Positions 23,866 to 33,138 are shown, counted from the first letter of the stretch. The stretch: DNA of 43,222 nt from Bacillota bacterium (GCA_023430975.1 JAEYYB010000159.1:1-43222), one strand, 5' to 3'. The notes: generated by a model not told the origin, from the letters alone. Translations and numbers: made by a program.

Positions 23866-23961
23866 ATTAAAAGTGATAAATCTATTACATTTGGCGGAGC
23901 AAATCCCGTTGAACCGCTCGTTATTTGCTCTTCCAAATGTAAGATTATTAACACTTTTAAT
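23866..23961 (-). repeat. Dispersed repeat family 1, full copy with inverted interior (96 bp)
   Basis: ATTAAAAGTG to CACTTTTAAT as in the other copies, but the interior and arms read in the opposite direction to 1284-1380. This is the most symmetrical copy: CATTTGGCGGAGCAAAT on one side pairs with ATTTGCTCTTCCAAATG on the other with two mismatches. The remaining gap to 24130 contains no supported gene. Confidence 0.88.
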
Positions 23962-24129
23962 ATAAGTTATGTTTTATAACATTAAAAGGGGGCTGATAAA
24001 AAACAGTGTAAGCATAGGGAGGGCAGAATTAGATGAGTGACTGTATAAAGGTAGAGTTTTATATGATTATTTTATTTAATCTTTATTAGGTATTGGTATT
24101 TGCAAATATTTATTTTTGGAGAAATACGT

Positions 24130-26022
24130 ATGTTTAGAGAAAAAAGAAAATTAATAATCCCTTTTGTTATTACATCAGTTATTTTTAGCAACATCTTTTC
24201 AGTGAGCTTTGCGGCTGATACAAACCCGCCAACAGCAAAATTTGAGATTTCCAATGTTACACCGGCATTAAATGAGGCTGTCACATTTGATGCATCTTCT
24301 TCGAGTGATGCAGAAGGTGCAGTAGTAAGTTATGAATGGAATTTTAAAGATGGTACCACGGCTACCGGTGTTCGAGTGACACATTCTTTTACCCAAGTGG
24401 ATGACTATAATGTAACATTGACAGTTAAAGACTCAGCTGGAAATACTGATACGAAAAAGAAGAGGGTGTTTATTGGAAGGCCTGCGGGGTGGACGGAAAA
24501 AACACATTCTAAAAGTGCAGATCCTGATTACAAGCTTCTTTTTCCCGATGATAAAGTATTAAGGATGGATATTAAAATAAGTTCGGATGATTACCAGAAA
24601 ATTCGGAATGATCTTCAAAAGATTACAATGAACAGTACTGTTGAGCCTATGTATGTGCCTGCTACAGTCGAGTTTGAGGGAAAAACATGGTGGAATGTTG
24701 GATTCAGGTATAAGGGAAACAGTTCCCTTACCAGTTTGAAAAGTAAAACCAAACTTCCATTCAGATTAAACTTTGATGAATTTGAAGATCAGAAACCTGA
24801 AATTAACGATCAGCATTTTTATGGTTTCTCTTGCATGACATTTGCAAATAACTGGAATGACAATTCCTTTATAAAGGAAAAGCTTACAGCTGAGATTTTT
24901 AGAGACGGTGGTGTTCCGGCTGCAAGGAGCTCGTTTTGCAGGGTATATGTTGACAATGGAAGCGGACCGAAATATTGGGGGCTTTACACCATGACTGAAG
25001 ATCCTTCTGATGCTATGTTAAAGGATCAATTCGGGGATGACAGCGGAAACTGTTATAAGCCTGAGGGAACTGGTGCAGATTGGACGTCACCCTTTAGGCA
25101 GGCTGCTTTCGAAAAGAAAAACAATAAGGCAGCTGCTGACTGGAGCGATGTACAAGGTGCACACACAGCATTATGGGCTGCAAAGACTGATGCTGCCACA
25201 TGGAGAGCAAATCTTGAAAAGTATTTTAATTCAAGAAGCTTTTTAAGATGGCTGGCTATAAATACAGCTGTAGTAAACTGGGATTCTTATGGTCAAATGG
25301 CTCATAATTATTATTTGTATAACGATGTTGCGAATAATGCAGGATTAGTATGGATAACATGGGATCACGGCCTTTCAATGTCCCAAAGCATGATGGGAGG
25401 AGGATTCGGAGGGTTTGGGGGATTTGGATCAAGTACAACGAGCTTGTCGTTGAATGAAGTTACCGATAAATGGCCTTTAATCAGAAGGCTCCTGGACGAT
25501 CCGGTTTATAAGAATATTTATCATTATGAAATGCAGCAAGCTATTAACGGTTGTATGAATGCCAGCAAAATTACTACCAAGGTTAAGGCATATCAAGCTT
25601 TAATAAAGCCTTATATTGTGGGGCCGGAAGGAGAAACAAGTGATGTAACTCTATTGTCAGGGGGAGAAAATGCCTTTAATTCAGCCTGTGATGCAATTAT
25701 AACTCATATTAACAGCAGACAGACTGCGGTTAATGATTACCTTAAGACAGTTAGTATATCACCTGTTCCGGTACCGACTAAAGTGCCTACTCCTACGCCT
25801 ACTCAAAAGCCTTCATCTACACCAACTACTCCTGCTGTATCGGAAGATCTCAACAATGACGGTATAGTTAATATGGCGGATATTATACTTATTGCAACTG
25901 CATTCAATTCAGTATCAGGAAGTGAGAAATATAACAAAGCATATGATTTGAGCAATGATGGGTCAATAAATATGTTGGATGTTATCATAATGGCGAAAAA
26001 ATTTAATACAGTAATTAAATAA
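24130..26022 (+). CDS. Secreted CotH-like kinase with PKD domain and dockerin
   Basis: Cellulosomal protein of 630 residues. Signal peptide to about residue 28 (SVSFA), then a PKD domain (DASSSSDAEGAVVSYEWNF, YNVTLTVKDSAGN) to about 115. A CotH domain spans roughly 130-545, with the motifs GFRYKGNSS, KLPFRLNFDE, YWGLYTMTEDP and WITWDHGLSMS. A Pro-Thr linker and a C-terminal dockerin (DLNNDGIVNMADI, DLSNDGSINMLDV) follow. CotH proteins of spore coats are protein kinases; dockerin-linked versions in cellulosome producers are known, but their substrates are not. The ATG at 24130 follows GGAG by 8 nt; an earlier in-frame codon at 24100 has none. A glycine run GGGFGGFGGFG interrupts the kinase region near 415. 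Confidence 0.9.
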   Translation: MFREKRKLIIPFVITSVIFSNIFSVSFAADTNPPTAKFEISNVTPALNEAVTFDASSSSDAEGAVVSYEWNFKDGTTATGVRVTHSFTQVDDYNVTLTVKDSAGNTDTKKKRVFIGRPAGWTEKTHSKSADPDYKLLFPDDKVLRMDIKISSDDYQKIRNDLQKITMNSTVEPMYVPATVEFEGKTWWNVGFRYKGNSSLTSLKSKTKLPFRLNFDEFEDQKPEINDQHFYGFSCMTFANNWNDNSFIKEKLTAEIFRDGGVPAARSSFCRVYVDNGSGPKYWGLYTMTEDPSDAMLKDQFGDDSGNCYKPEGTGADWTSPFRQAAFEKKNNKAAADWSDVQGAHTALWAAKTDAATWRANLEKYFNSRSFLRWLAINTAVVNWDSYGQMAHNYYLYNDVANNAGLVWITWDHGLSMSQSMMGGGFGGFGGFGSSTTSLSLNEVTDKWPLIRRLLDDPVYKNIYHYEMQQAINGCMNASKITTKVKAYQALIKPYIVGPEGETSDVTLLSGGENAFNSACDAIITHINSRQTAVNDYLKTVSISPVPVPTKVPTPTPTQKPSSTPTTPAVSEDLNNDGIVNMADIILIATAFNSVSGSEKYNKAYDLSNDGSINMLDVIIMAKKFNTVIK

Positions 26023-26092
26023 ATAAAGGGCAAAGAGTTCTTTTAGGTTTTTCAATATGGTTCAGGATTTTATATTCAATATTAAGATGATT

Positions 26093-26136
26093 AAAGGGAT
26101 AGCGTGAATTTCTAAAATTTACGTTATCCCTTTAAT
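26093..26136 (+). terminator. Intrinsic terminator of the CotH gene
   Basis: AAAGGGATAGCGTGAATTT and AAATTTACGTTATCCCTTT form a 19-bp stem, two positions being G-T pairs, around a very short loop. A family 1 fragment begins 8 nt beyond it. Confidence 0.75.
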
Positions 26137-26140
26137 ATAA

Positions 26141-26186
26141 ATTAAAAGTGTTAATAATCTTACATTTGGCGGAGCAAATAACGAAC
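26141..26186 (+). repeat. Truncated family 1 repeat (left half)
   Basis: Identical to the full copies from ATTAAAAGTG through GGCGGAGCAAATAACGAAC, then homology stops abruptly in the middle of the central GAACGGTTC core. The following 100 bp are unrelated. It lies about 150 nt upstream of the LacI regulator. Confidence 0.85.
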
Positions 26187-26335
26187 CATGTTTCATTGTC
26201 TCTTTCCGGTCCCCATAGAGCAAACAGTTCATAGAATCAAGGAAGATGATATAGAGTATTTTATAAGTTTGTTGTATTATATAATTATATTTGTTTTTTA
26301 AGGGACAAAACAATCGGTGTATAAGGAAGATTAAA

Positions 26336-27394
26336 ATGACGAGTGAAGAGTTGGCTAAAATAATTGGTGTATCAAGAAGTACTGTATCGAGAGTAATAAA
26401 TAACTATCCTGACATACCATTAGAGACTCGGGAAAAAGTTTTAGAGGCTATAAAGAAATATAATTATTATCCCAATGCCTCTGCAAGAAAACTTGCAGGA
26501 GTAAAAGATACTACTCTGGGATTATTTGTTCTTGATATAAAAGATATGGAGCAGCCTCATCATGTAATTTTAAATGATGAAAATCTCTTGTATGACAACA
26601 CTTTTTTTGCACCGTTTATAAGTGCATTTATTGACCATTCAAATAAAAAACTCTTTTACGTGCTTGTATCCACAATATATAAAACAAGTGAATTATGGAA
26701 GATTGCAAGTGCATTTAATGAAAAAAGGATAGATGGAAGTGTAATTTTAGGCAGTAATCATATAGATTATTTAAAAGTGCTGGAAACAATAAATACAGAT
26801 AATTTCACAGCATTTGTAGATGTTGAGGAAGATAACTCCAATATGGCAAAAGCAATTTATGTTAATATCAACAATTACAAAGGAGCATTTGATGTTGTGA
26901 AATACCTTGCAGAGCTTGGACATAAGGATATTGGCATAATAACTGGTAATTTAGATAAATTATCAGGCAAAAAAAGGTTCGATGGATTTAAAGATGCAAT
27001 TATAAGTTTGAATTTGCCCCTTCGTGAGGAATGGATTTTTTATGGAGATTTTATGGAAATGAGCGGCTATGAAGGAATGAAAAGGCTGTTATCTGCAAAT
27101 AATACGCCGACTGCAGTATTTGTATGCAATGATACCATGGTAATAGGTGCATATAGAGCCATTGCCGAATTGGGTTTAAAAATACCCGATGATATTTCAA
27201 TAATTGGTTTTGATAATGCTCAATTTTCTCCTCACATGTCACCGCCTCTTACAACGGTAAATGTATCGTTGCCTCAGGTTGTTAAGATTGCAGCGGATTT
27301 ACTCGTGGAATCAATTAGGAAAAATAAAATGGAACCTGTTCATAAGCTGGTGGATGCTGACATAATAAAAAGGGGTTCATGCAGAAAGATATAA
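26336..27394 (+). CDS. LacI-family transcriptional regulator
   Basis: Regulator of 352 residues. The N-terminal helix-turn-helix and hinge are typical: SEELAKIIGVSRSTVSRVIN at residues 3-22, then NYYPNASARKLAG. The rest is a periplasmic-binding-protein-like sugar domain (GHKDIGIITG, TAVFVCNDTMVIGAYRAI, IPDDISIIGFDNAQF, LTTVNVSLPQV). It faces the beta-1,3-glucanase gene end to end. In C. thermocellum a LacI-type protein, GlyR3, controls beta-glucanase genes in response to laminaribiose, so control of the adjacent GH81 gene is a reasonable inference. The ATG at 26336 has AAGGAAG 6 nt upstream; the longer frame from 26291 starts with TTG and has no site. The codons after the stop run into AAAAGATAT repeats. 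Confidence 0.9.
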   Translation: MTSEELAKIIGVSRSTVSRVINNYPDIPLETREKVLEAIKKYNYYPNASARKLAGVKDTTLGLFVLDIKDMEQPHHVILNDENLLYDNTFFAPFISAFIDHSNKKLFYVLVSTIYKTSELWKIASAFNEKRIDGSVILGSNHIDYLKVLETINTDNFTAFVDVEEDNSNMAKAIYVNINNYKGAFDVVKYLAELGHKDIGIITGNLDKLSGKKRFDGFKDAIISLNLPLREEWIFYGDFMEMSGYEGMKRLLSANNTPTAVFVCNDTMVIGAYRAIAELGLKIPDDISIIGFDNAQFSPHMSPPLTTVNVSLPQVVKIAADLLVESIRKNKMEPVHKLVDADIIKRGSCRKI

Positions 27395-27507
27395 TAAAAG
27401 ATATAAAAGATATAAATAGATTTAAAAATATAAATTAAATAAATATAAAAATATAGAAAAGTGATTTTACTAAAATAACGTATTTTAAGTAAAATGACTT
27501 TAAAATA

Positions 27508-27560
27508 CCTGGGAAATTACGGTGTGATATACGCCCCAATCTCTTGCTACAACGATCATT
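27508..27560 (+). repeat. Dispersed repeat family 4, copy 2
   Basis: CTGGGAAATTACGGT and later CAATCTCTTGCTACAA match 17284-17335. A hairpin, GTATTTTAAGT with ACTTTAAAATAC, stands directly before it, and the GH81 gene ends directly after it on the other strand. Confidence 0.4.
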
Positions 27561-27563
27561 CCA

Positions 27564-30500
27564 TTACTTTACGGTATTAAAAACCTTGGCTATAATGACT
27601 ACATCAGCCATATTTATAGATCCATCAGAGTTTAAGTCATTAGCCTCTATATATTTCCCATCACCCTTTACCGAATTGAAGGTTTTGGCCAAAATAATTA
27701 CATCGGCCATATTTACTGAGAGATCTCCATTTAAATCCCCGTAGAGTATCGTTGGTTTTCCGGTCTTAATGAGTTTAATATCATCGATTTTAACTGTTTG
27801 TGCAGTTCCTGTTCCTGCAACCCTTAAGAAAGCTGCTTTTGAAAGATTAATATTAAAATCGGAAAGGGGGATCAATATTTCCTTATACGAATCTGTTAAA
27901 TTACCATACGTTGAAAGCTTCAATGTGCCGGTTTTGCTGCCGTCATTTAAGGAAAGCCCTATTGTTGATTCTTCACCGCCAAGAGCTCCTCTTATTGTAA
28001 GAGCCAAATAATCAAAGGCTGATATGTCTTTATTTAAATATGTATCAAAGTATTCAGGGTTTGTTACGCCATTGTAGAAGAAGTGCAGGTTTTTATCACC
28101 TTCAAGATTGTAAATTCCTCCCTGGATATTAATGTTTTGGTTTAAATCATTCTTTTTTGCCTGCCATTGTGCTGCACTGTTAAAATCGTCAATTACCAAA
28201 GTTTCTGATATTGACGGAGTGGATGTTGGAGTAGAAGTCTTGGTATTTGTTGGAGTCGGTGTGTTTTGAAGCCCAGTCGGTGTTGGTTTTATAGGTGTAG
28301 GATCAATGCCTGTTCCATTTGACATACCCATTGACTTTGGTGCCACGTTTAATACTTTTCCATCTGAAAATACAACACTTTTTACTATATCGGAAGCGTT
28401 ATAAGCAACATAAGTTTTTGTAGTTCCCTTTTTAAACACTGCATAAAAAGGTGTATTAGCTGTGATGGTGAGATCAGGTGTTCCCAATTCCATTAAATTT
28501 CTTATCCAGTGAAAAGTGTGAGCTCGTGTTTCGCCGTCTTCAACAGCACCATTCTCATTCCATTTGTTAAGTGCTGCAACGGGATCGGATAAAGCCATGT
28601 ACTCACATACGATATCCTGCCACATGGCGGGATTTTTGTCCGCACCAGTATATGAGTTTACTTCAGCCCACATTTCATCAAGATTTCTCTTTATATAGCT
28701 TGGATCTGTGGCAAGATATAATGATGCACCTGTAATTGGCATCCAGTTGATACCGTGGATTTCTATAGGATCTGCGGTCCACCAGGTTCCATGGGTGTAT
28801 TTGCTTCCCCAGACCATTCCAACTGTATTGTAAGGGCAGCTTTTATCGAAAACATCTCCATAGAGGTTAAACCAGTAGTTATTTACTGCCTGTATTTCAG
28901 TTGTATAAAGGTATATCCCAAGGTCTCTTATGGAGGTATCTTTTATAGCTTCTCCAAACAGAATCATGGACTGATATGCATTAAGTGCCTCGGAAGAGGA
29001 CTCCTGGTTATTTCCATCCCAGAACTTTGCGTGGCCTGATGCCCATGAATGGCCGGCATATGGATCAAAATTTCTTAGGAAAGGAAATCGTAAATCATTC
29101 CTGTTTCCATTTGCAAAATCGCTTATAACAAGTTTTATCATTTTGCCCCAACGGCTGTCAGATGCCCATGCAGGGTCACGCAATGCGATTTGTGAAGCAC
29201 CGTTTATGAAATAACCATAATGGAAGTGGTGGTCGTTAAGCTCGTTATTTGAGCCAAAGCTTGGGACCCAGCCAATCAATGTTCCCCAGTTGTTATTGTA
29301 ATAGAAGTAGTTTTTAGATTCTCCAGGTGTATATGTAAAGAAATTTTCCAGTTTGCTTTTCATTTCATTGAGAAATTTTTGGGCTGCGGTAGTGTCCCCA
29401 ATTTGCTCGGCAATTGGAACCAAATTTCCCAATCTTCCAAAGTCTTTACCTGCCCAGTAGGTATCATCTGAATCTATATAAGGAGTTTTGCTTTCCACCT
29501 GGTCTACAAAGCCCTGTAATTTGCTTTTTATAGATGCATTGGAGGATATGGCATCGGGAAGGGAGGGAAGTATTCCAGTATATTTGTATTGAGTTGTAAA
29601 TTTGCTTCCCGTTATAGTTTTCATTGTTCCCCTGATTGTTTTATATGTATATGAAAGGGGAGAAATGCTTGTATTATCCCTCCATTGGTGAGGATAAAGG
29701 GCTATAACGGTATCCTTGTTAGTGCCTTCCATTGCTGTGGTTGATATATTGAAGGTTGTTGTTACAGTACTGTCAGATTCATTATATTTCCAATCAATCT
29801 TTGTATCTGTGATAAAGGCAAATGCATACTGCTTATAAAAGTTAAAAGTGCTTTCTGAATTATCGGGTAGTAGTGCAATGGAAAAAAAGTTTTTCCCCGA
29901 TGGTAAATTACAGTTTAATGTATTGGTTCCAATTCCTGTCCAGCTAGAACCGACAGGGGCAAATAGTCCATAATAGTTGTTGTTGACTTTAACAGCAATG
30001 CAGTTTGTTGATGCATTACCGATATAAACTGCCGGAAGACTGTTTTTAAATACAAGCCTTGGTTTTGCATCAGTAAAATTAAAATAGGCATATGGACTTC
30101 CATGAGTCAAGGTTGCCTTCATTTGTTTAGAACCATTAGACATCATTATATCTATAGACCAGTCGGTTTCCTTGTCAGCCCTGGCATCTAGTGGTGTAAA
30201 TGTTGACGGCTCTACAATAAAATCACTGTTTGCAGCTGTCATAGTAGTGTTTGGTTCATTTCCAGGAGTTAATCCCGGATTGCCTACCTGCAATCCTGTT
30301 GGTTCGCAACTGAATGCAAGAGGGTGAGGGTACATGGGATCTGAAAACTGCTTCCAGTATACAGAGCTTGACCAGTTGTTTGTATGTGCTGCTCCAGTAT
30401 AGTTTGGGGTTTTGTAGATTGTTGCCTGAACGTCACCTTCACTTCCTGGAACCGTTGATATGCTGCCTGCACCAAGGTCATTCATCCAACTGTTGTCACT

Positions 30501-30584
30501 ATAAACCGGAAAAGATGAGGAAACCCAAGTGACAAGTATAGTAAAAATGGTAATTAATGAAATGATTCTAATGTTTTTTCGCAT
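27564..30584 (-). CDS. Cellulosomal endo-beta-1,3-glucanase GH81 with dockerin
   Basis: Secreted enzyme of 1006 residues that would cut beta-1,3-glucan (callose, laminarin, fungal wall). Signal peptide to about residue 29. The GH81 catalytic region spans roughly 45-740; NDHHFHYGYF holds the conserved aspartate and WDGNNQESSSEALNAY the conserved glutamates. A Pro-Thr linker (residues 750-790) leads to a beta-sandwich carbohydrate-binding-like module (about 795-935, starting VIDDFNSAAQWQ). A C-terminal dockerin with two canonical loops, DLNGDLSVNMAD and DLNSDGSINMAD, completes it. The helices NMADVIILAKTFN and NMADVVIIAKVFN are nearly identical. AAGGAG lies 7 nt before the ATG. The LacI gene next door and a palindrome at 30688 suggest sugar-responsive control. 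Confidence 0.93.
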   Translation of the reverse strand: MRKNIRIISLITIFTILVTWVSSSFPVYSDNSWMNDLGAGSISTVPGSEGDVQATIYKTPNYTGAAHTNNWSSSVYWKQFSDPMYPHPLAFSCEPTGLQVGNPGLTPGNEPNTTMTAANSDFIVEPSTFTPLDARADKETDWSIDIMMSNGSKQMKATLTHGSPYAYFNFTDAKPRLVFKNSLPAVYIGNASTNCIAVKVNNNYYGLFAPVGSSWTGIGTNTLNCNLPSGKNFFSIALLPDNSESTFNFYKQYAFAFITDTKIDWKYNESDSTVTTTFNISTTAMEGTNKDTVIALYPHQWRDNTSISPLSYTYKTIRGTMKTITGSKFTTQYKYTGILPSLPDAISSNASIKSKLQGFVDQVESKTPYIDSDDTYWAGKDFGRLGNLVPIAEQIGDTTAAQKFLNEMKSKLENFFTYTPGESKNYFYYNNNWGTLIGWVPSFGSNNELNDHHFHYGYFINGASQIALRDPAWASDSRWGKMIKLVISDFANGNRNDLRFPFLRNFDPYAGHSWASGHAKFWDGNNQESSSEALNAYQSMILFGEAIKDTSIRDLGIYLYTTEIQAVNNYWFNLYGDVFDKSCPYNTVGMVWGSKYTHGTWWTADPIEIHGINWMPITGASLYLATDPSYIKRNLDEMWAEVNSYTGADKNPAMWQDIVCEYMALSDPVAALNKWNENGAVEDGETRAHTFHWIRNLMELGTPDLTITANTPFYAVFKKGTTKTYVAYNASDIVKSVVFSDGKVLNVAPKSMGMSNGTGIDPTPIKPTPTGLQNTPTPTNTKTSTPTSTPSISETLVIDDFNSAAQWQAKKNDLNQNINIQGGIYNLEGDKNLHFFYNGVTNPEYFDTYLNKDISAFDYLALTIRGALGGEESTIGLSLNDGSKTGTLKLSTYGNLTDSYKEILIPLSDFNINLSKAAFLRVAGTGTAQTVKIDDIKLIKTGKPTILYGDLNGDLSVNMADVIILAKTFNSVKGDGKYIEANDLNSDGSINMADVVIIAKVFNTVK

Positions 30585-30687
30585 TCGTATTCTCCTTAAT
30601 TAAAATAATGTTAGTTTTTCGCAGCAATTATGAAGGCTGCAAAATTCAAAGGAAGTTAATATTTATAATGACTTAGAATCAAGCAAT

Positions 30688-30717
30688 AATTACTACTAAC
30701 ACACGTTAATGGTAATT
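30688..30717. promoter_or_regulatory. Candidate LacI-type operator upstream of GH81
   Basis: AATTAC-TAC-TAAC-ACAC-GTTA-ATG-GTAATT is a 30-bp interrupted palindrome in which both the outer six bases and the inner TAAC/GTTA pair exactly. It lies about 105 bp before the GH81 start. Dyads of this length are typical of regulator sites; the link to the adjacent LacI protein is inference. Confidence 0.4.
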
Positions 30718-30905
30718 ATATATATTTGCTACATTAATGTCAATAAATTAACTGTAAATGACTTTAATGTAAAATTTTATACGATTTAAATATATAGTCA
30801 TTATACATAACAAAGTGTTTATATGTTTTGGGTCACTATGTTATGTGTGGGAAATTTATTGGTAAATTTCAGACTTATGTTGTTAAGACCCGTAAATTAA
30901 GATAG

Positions 30906-30933
30906 ATGAAAAGTGAATAATCTTTTACATTTG
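30906..30933 (+). repeat. Family 1 repeat, single decayed arm
   Basis: ATGAAAAGTGAATAATCTTT followed by TACATTTG resembles the left arm of family 1 with a two-base gap and a two-base insertion. No right arm is found nearby. Confidence 0.45.
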
Positions 30934-31003
30934 TAGTATAACCACTAAATTCAGTATAACTAACATCATTTGAGATTGTTTGGGAAATAGGGGGGGAACA
31001 AGT

Positions 31004-32479
31004 ATGAAAATAGAAAAGATAAGGTTTATTGAACCTGGAAATTTACCATACCAAAAGTCAATTAAAAACTTATATACATATGATAAGTATATAAGAACAC
31101 CATCTCATGGGTTGATGACTTTAGCCACTATTGCTAAAAAAGTTGTAGATGATACTCTAATGTATAGTGAGTCTATATCAGAAATTATATGGAAGGATGT
31201 ATTAGATGCGGATATTGTTTTTATTGGAATCTTTACATTCAGTGCTAATAGAGGATATGAACTTGCTGAGTTTATAAAACAAAACTCTAAAGCAATAGTT
31301 GTAATGGGCGGTTTGCATGCTTCAATGAATTATTCCGAGGCTGTTAATTATTGCGACTATGTTCTTTTAGGAGAGGGAGACGAGTCTATAGTTGAATTTA
31401 TTGAGGCGGTTCAAGGGTCTAGAGACATTGATTTTCCCGGCGTGGCTTATATGAGGGACAATAAAATTGTCCATACAGGAATTGGAAAACCGCCGGAGGA
31501 CATTAATACTATTCCTGACAGGTATCTTTTGTACAATTATAAAAAAATGGCGGGACATAACACTATATGGCCTCAGGTTCACGCTTCAAGAGGATGTCCA
31601 CATAACTGCGACTATTGTGCTCTGGTATGTCATTTTGGAAGGAATGTTCGAACAAGAACACCCGAAAATGTGGTGGAAGATATAAAACAGGCAATTGCAT
31701 TCCATGATGAAAGAAAAGTTCCACGTCTTAGTAAAATGCTTTGGATCACAGATGATAACTTTTTTGCTGACAGAGATTGGGCTATATCAGTGTTGAAAGC
31801 CATCATAGCAAGCGGTATAAAGTATTCCTTTACCATACAAGCAAGGTATGAAGTTGGTTTTGATGATGAAATGTTAAACCTCCTCAAAAATGCCGGATTT
31901 TTTGAAATTGCAATGGGAATAGAGTTTTTAGAGGATGAGGCATTTAAAGATCATCATAAAAAAAGCAGTTATGATGAAATAGTACTTTCAGTGAGAAATA
32001 TACAGAGACATGGATTGAAGGTACGAGGACTATTTATTGTTGGTGCTGACTGTCATGTGAAAGGTGTAGGTGAGAGGCTTGCAGATTTTGTCATAAAGCA
32101 TGATATCCATGGAGTTCTGATTCAGTCCATGTACTTTGTTCCCGGAACACCAGTATATGAGGTGAATAAGGATAGGCTTATTCATAAGGATTGGAGTAGA
32201 TATAATGGGAATGTAGTGCATTTTCCGGAGAGAATCAGTCCATATGATTTGCAGAAGGAGATCATTCATGCAAGCAGGAGAATTTATTCGGTGAAACGGT
32301 TAATTAAGGCGATATTTAGGGGAAAGGGACTTAGCAGGGTACTGTTTATAGGAGAGTTCTTCTGGCATAAACATGTGCGTGGCTGTCTAAAAAGGGAACT
32401 ACCTTATTTGAAGAGGTTGGAGAAGGATATAAGGGTGCCTTCGGATGAACTAAAGGAACACTATGTTCATGGAAGCTAG
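31004..32479 (+). CDS. B12-binding-domain radical SAM protein
   Basis: Protein of 491 residues in two parts. Residues 50-160 form a cobalamin-binding-like Rossmann domain (DADIVFIGIFTFSANRGYEL, VVMGGLHASM, YVLLGEGDESI). A radical SAM domain follows, with the cluster motif RGCPHNCDYC near residue 200, so a [4Fe-4S] cluster should cleave S-adenosylmethionine. The canonical cobalamin-ligating DxHxxG is not visible, so B12 may bind without a histidine ligand or not at all. Family members carry out methyl transfers or rearrangements in natural product, lipid or tetrapyrrole pathways; the substrate here is unknown. GGGGGGGAAC lies before the ATG at 31004; the in-frame GTG/ATG further up adds residues without a site. 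It is a lone gene, divergent from GH81. Confidence 0.87.
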   Translation: MKIEKIRFIEPGNLPYQKSIKNLYTYDKYIRTPSHGLMTLATIAKKVVDDTLMYSESISEIIWKDVLDADIVFIGIFTFSANRGYELAEFIKQNSKAIVVMGGLHASMNYSEAVNYCDYVLLGEGDESIVEFIEAVQGSRDIDFPGVAYMRDNKIVHTGIGKPPEDINTIPDRYLLYNYKKMAGHNTIWPQVHASRGCPHNCDYCALVCHFGRNVRTRTPENVVEDIKQAIAFHDERKVPRLSKMLWITDDNFFADRDWAISVLKAIIASGIKYSFTIQARYEVGFDDEMLNLLKNAGFFEIAMGIEFLEDEAFKDHHKKSSYDEIVLSVRNIQRHGLKVRGLFIVGADCHVKGVGERLADFVIKHDIHGVLIQSMYFVPGTPVYEVNKDRLIHKDWSRYNGNVVHFPERISPYDLQKEIIHASRRIYSVKRLIKAIFRGKGLSRVLFIGEFFWHKHVRGCLKRELPYLKRLEKDIRVPSDELKEHYVHGS

Positions 32480-32563
32480 GGTTAGGTGAAATTTATAAAA
32501 TAGATTTTAATAATTTAAATAAGTCTTAAACTCACCTTGCAAGATAAGCAACAAATTTTTATT

Positions 32564-33007
32564 TCACTCTGTAATTATCCTGCATACATCTCCATCACAA
32601 GATACAACAGGTGTATTGGCGGCCTTTTTTGCTGAAGGCGTAGATGTAGAAACTATAGGAGTATTTGTAGCTGTGTTGAAATTTGTTGGCATGCTGCTTA
32701 TAGTTGGCTTTTTTGCTGCAATTGAAGGATCTGGACTTTTTTGAGCAAGTGCTGAAGGCTTACTTGTGAATGTAATGGAAGGGCTTAAAACGACTGGAGT
32801 CGTTGTTACACTAGCTACAGTCGCAGTTGGACTAGGCAAGTCCTGGGATTTTAATGAAGGTAAAGGTGTGGTGTAGGGTGTGGAAAGTCCTGGCACTGTA
32901 AGAGTAGATGCAGGTTGGTTCTGCAATTCTCCTTTCTCACATCCCCCAGATGTTAATATAAAAAGCATGATTATAATCACATAAGTATGTCTTATATTAA
33001 TCACCAC
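32564..33007 (-). CDS. Small Ser/Thr/Pro-rich lipoprotein
   Basis: Product of 147 residues with a signal sequence and lipobox LTSGGC, so it is probably lipidated and outside the membrane. The mature part is a low-complexity Pro-Ser-Thr chain (TPLPSLKSQDLPSPTATV, STPSAKKAANTPV) ending in a short CDGDVC motif that could form a disulfide or bind metal. No known domain. I start at a GTG at 33007, 6 nt after AGGAGG; the longer frame to 33097 begins inside a family 1 repeat and is rejected. It lies downstream of the stalk-cyclophilin-thioredoxin gene in the same direction, with the repeat between, so they may share a transcript. A thiol redox link to that gene is conceivable but speculative. Confidence 0.65.
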   Translation of the reverse strand: MVINIRHTYVIIIMLFILTSGGCEKGELQNQPASTLTVPGLSTPYTTPLPSLKSQDLPSPTATVASVTTTPVVLSPSITFTSKPSALAQKSPDPSIAAKKPTISSMPTNFNTATNTPIVSTSTPSAKKAANTPVVSCDGDVCRIITE

Positions 33008-33025
33008 ACTGAACCTCCTATTTTT

Positions 33026-33120
33026 ATTAAAAGTTTTATTAATCTTACATTTGGCGGAGCAAATAACGAACGGTTCAACGGGATTTGCGACAGACAAATG
33101 TAAGATTAATCACTTTTAAT
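33026..33120 (+). repeat. Dispersed repeat family 1, full copy (95 bp)
   Basis: ATTAAAAGTTTTATTAATC to CACTTTTAAT, interior in the same orientation as 1284-1380. The arms are almost fully complementary here (TTAATCTTACATTTG with CAAATGTAAGATTAA). It sits 18 nt after the stop of the cyclophilin-thioredoxin gene and just upstream of the lipoprotein's ribosome binding site, so it would be part of any joint transcript. Confidence 0.9.
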
Positions 33121-33138
33121 ATAGTAACGACTCAAATA

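Larger units (their letters stand above)
30585..31003. other. Divergent regulatory gap between GH81 and the radical SAM gene
   Basis: No gene is present in these 419 bp. The stretch contains a 30-bp imperfect palindrome at 30688-30717, a family 1 arm fragment at 30906-30933, and otherwise AT-rich DNA. Confidence 0.55.

Noticed and set aside
24033..24089. 18-codon frame with GGGAGGG upstream, before the CotH gene
   Set aside because: Very short and AT-rich with no recognisable sequence; the ribosome-binding-like site could be chance. Not strong enough to list as a gene.
27386..27445. AAAAGATAT tandem repeats after the LacI gene
   Set aside because: Short low-complexity run in AT-rich DNA; no sign of function beyond chance slippage.
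33008..33097. Longer N-terminus of the small lipoprotein
   Set aside because: The extension is translated from a family 1 repeat and would bury the signal peptide; a GTG with AGGAGG at ideal spacing gives a proper lipoprotein start.
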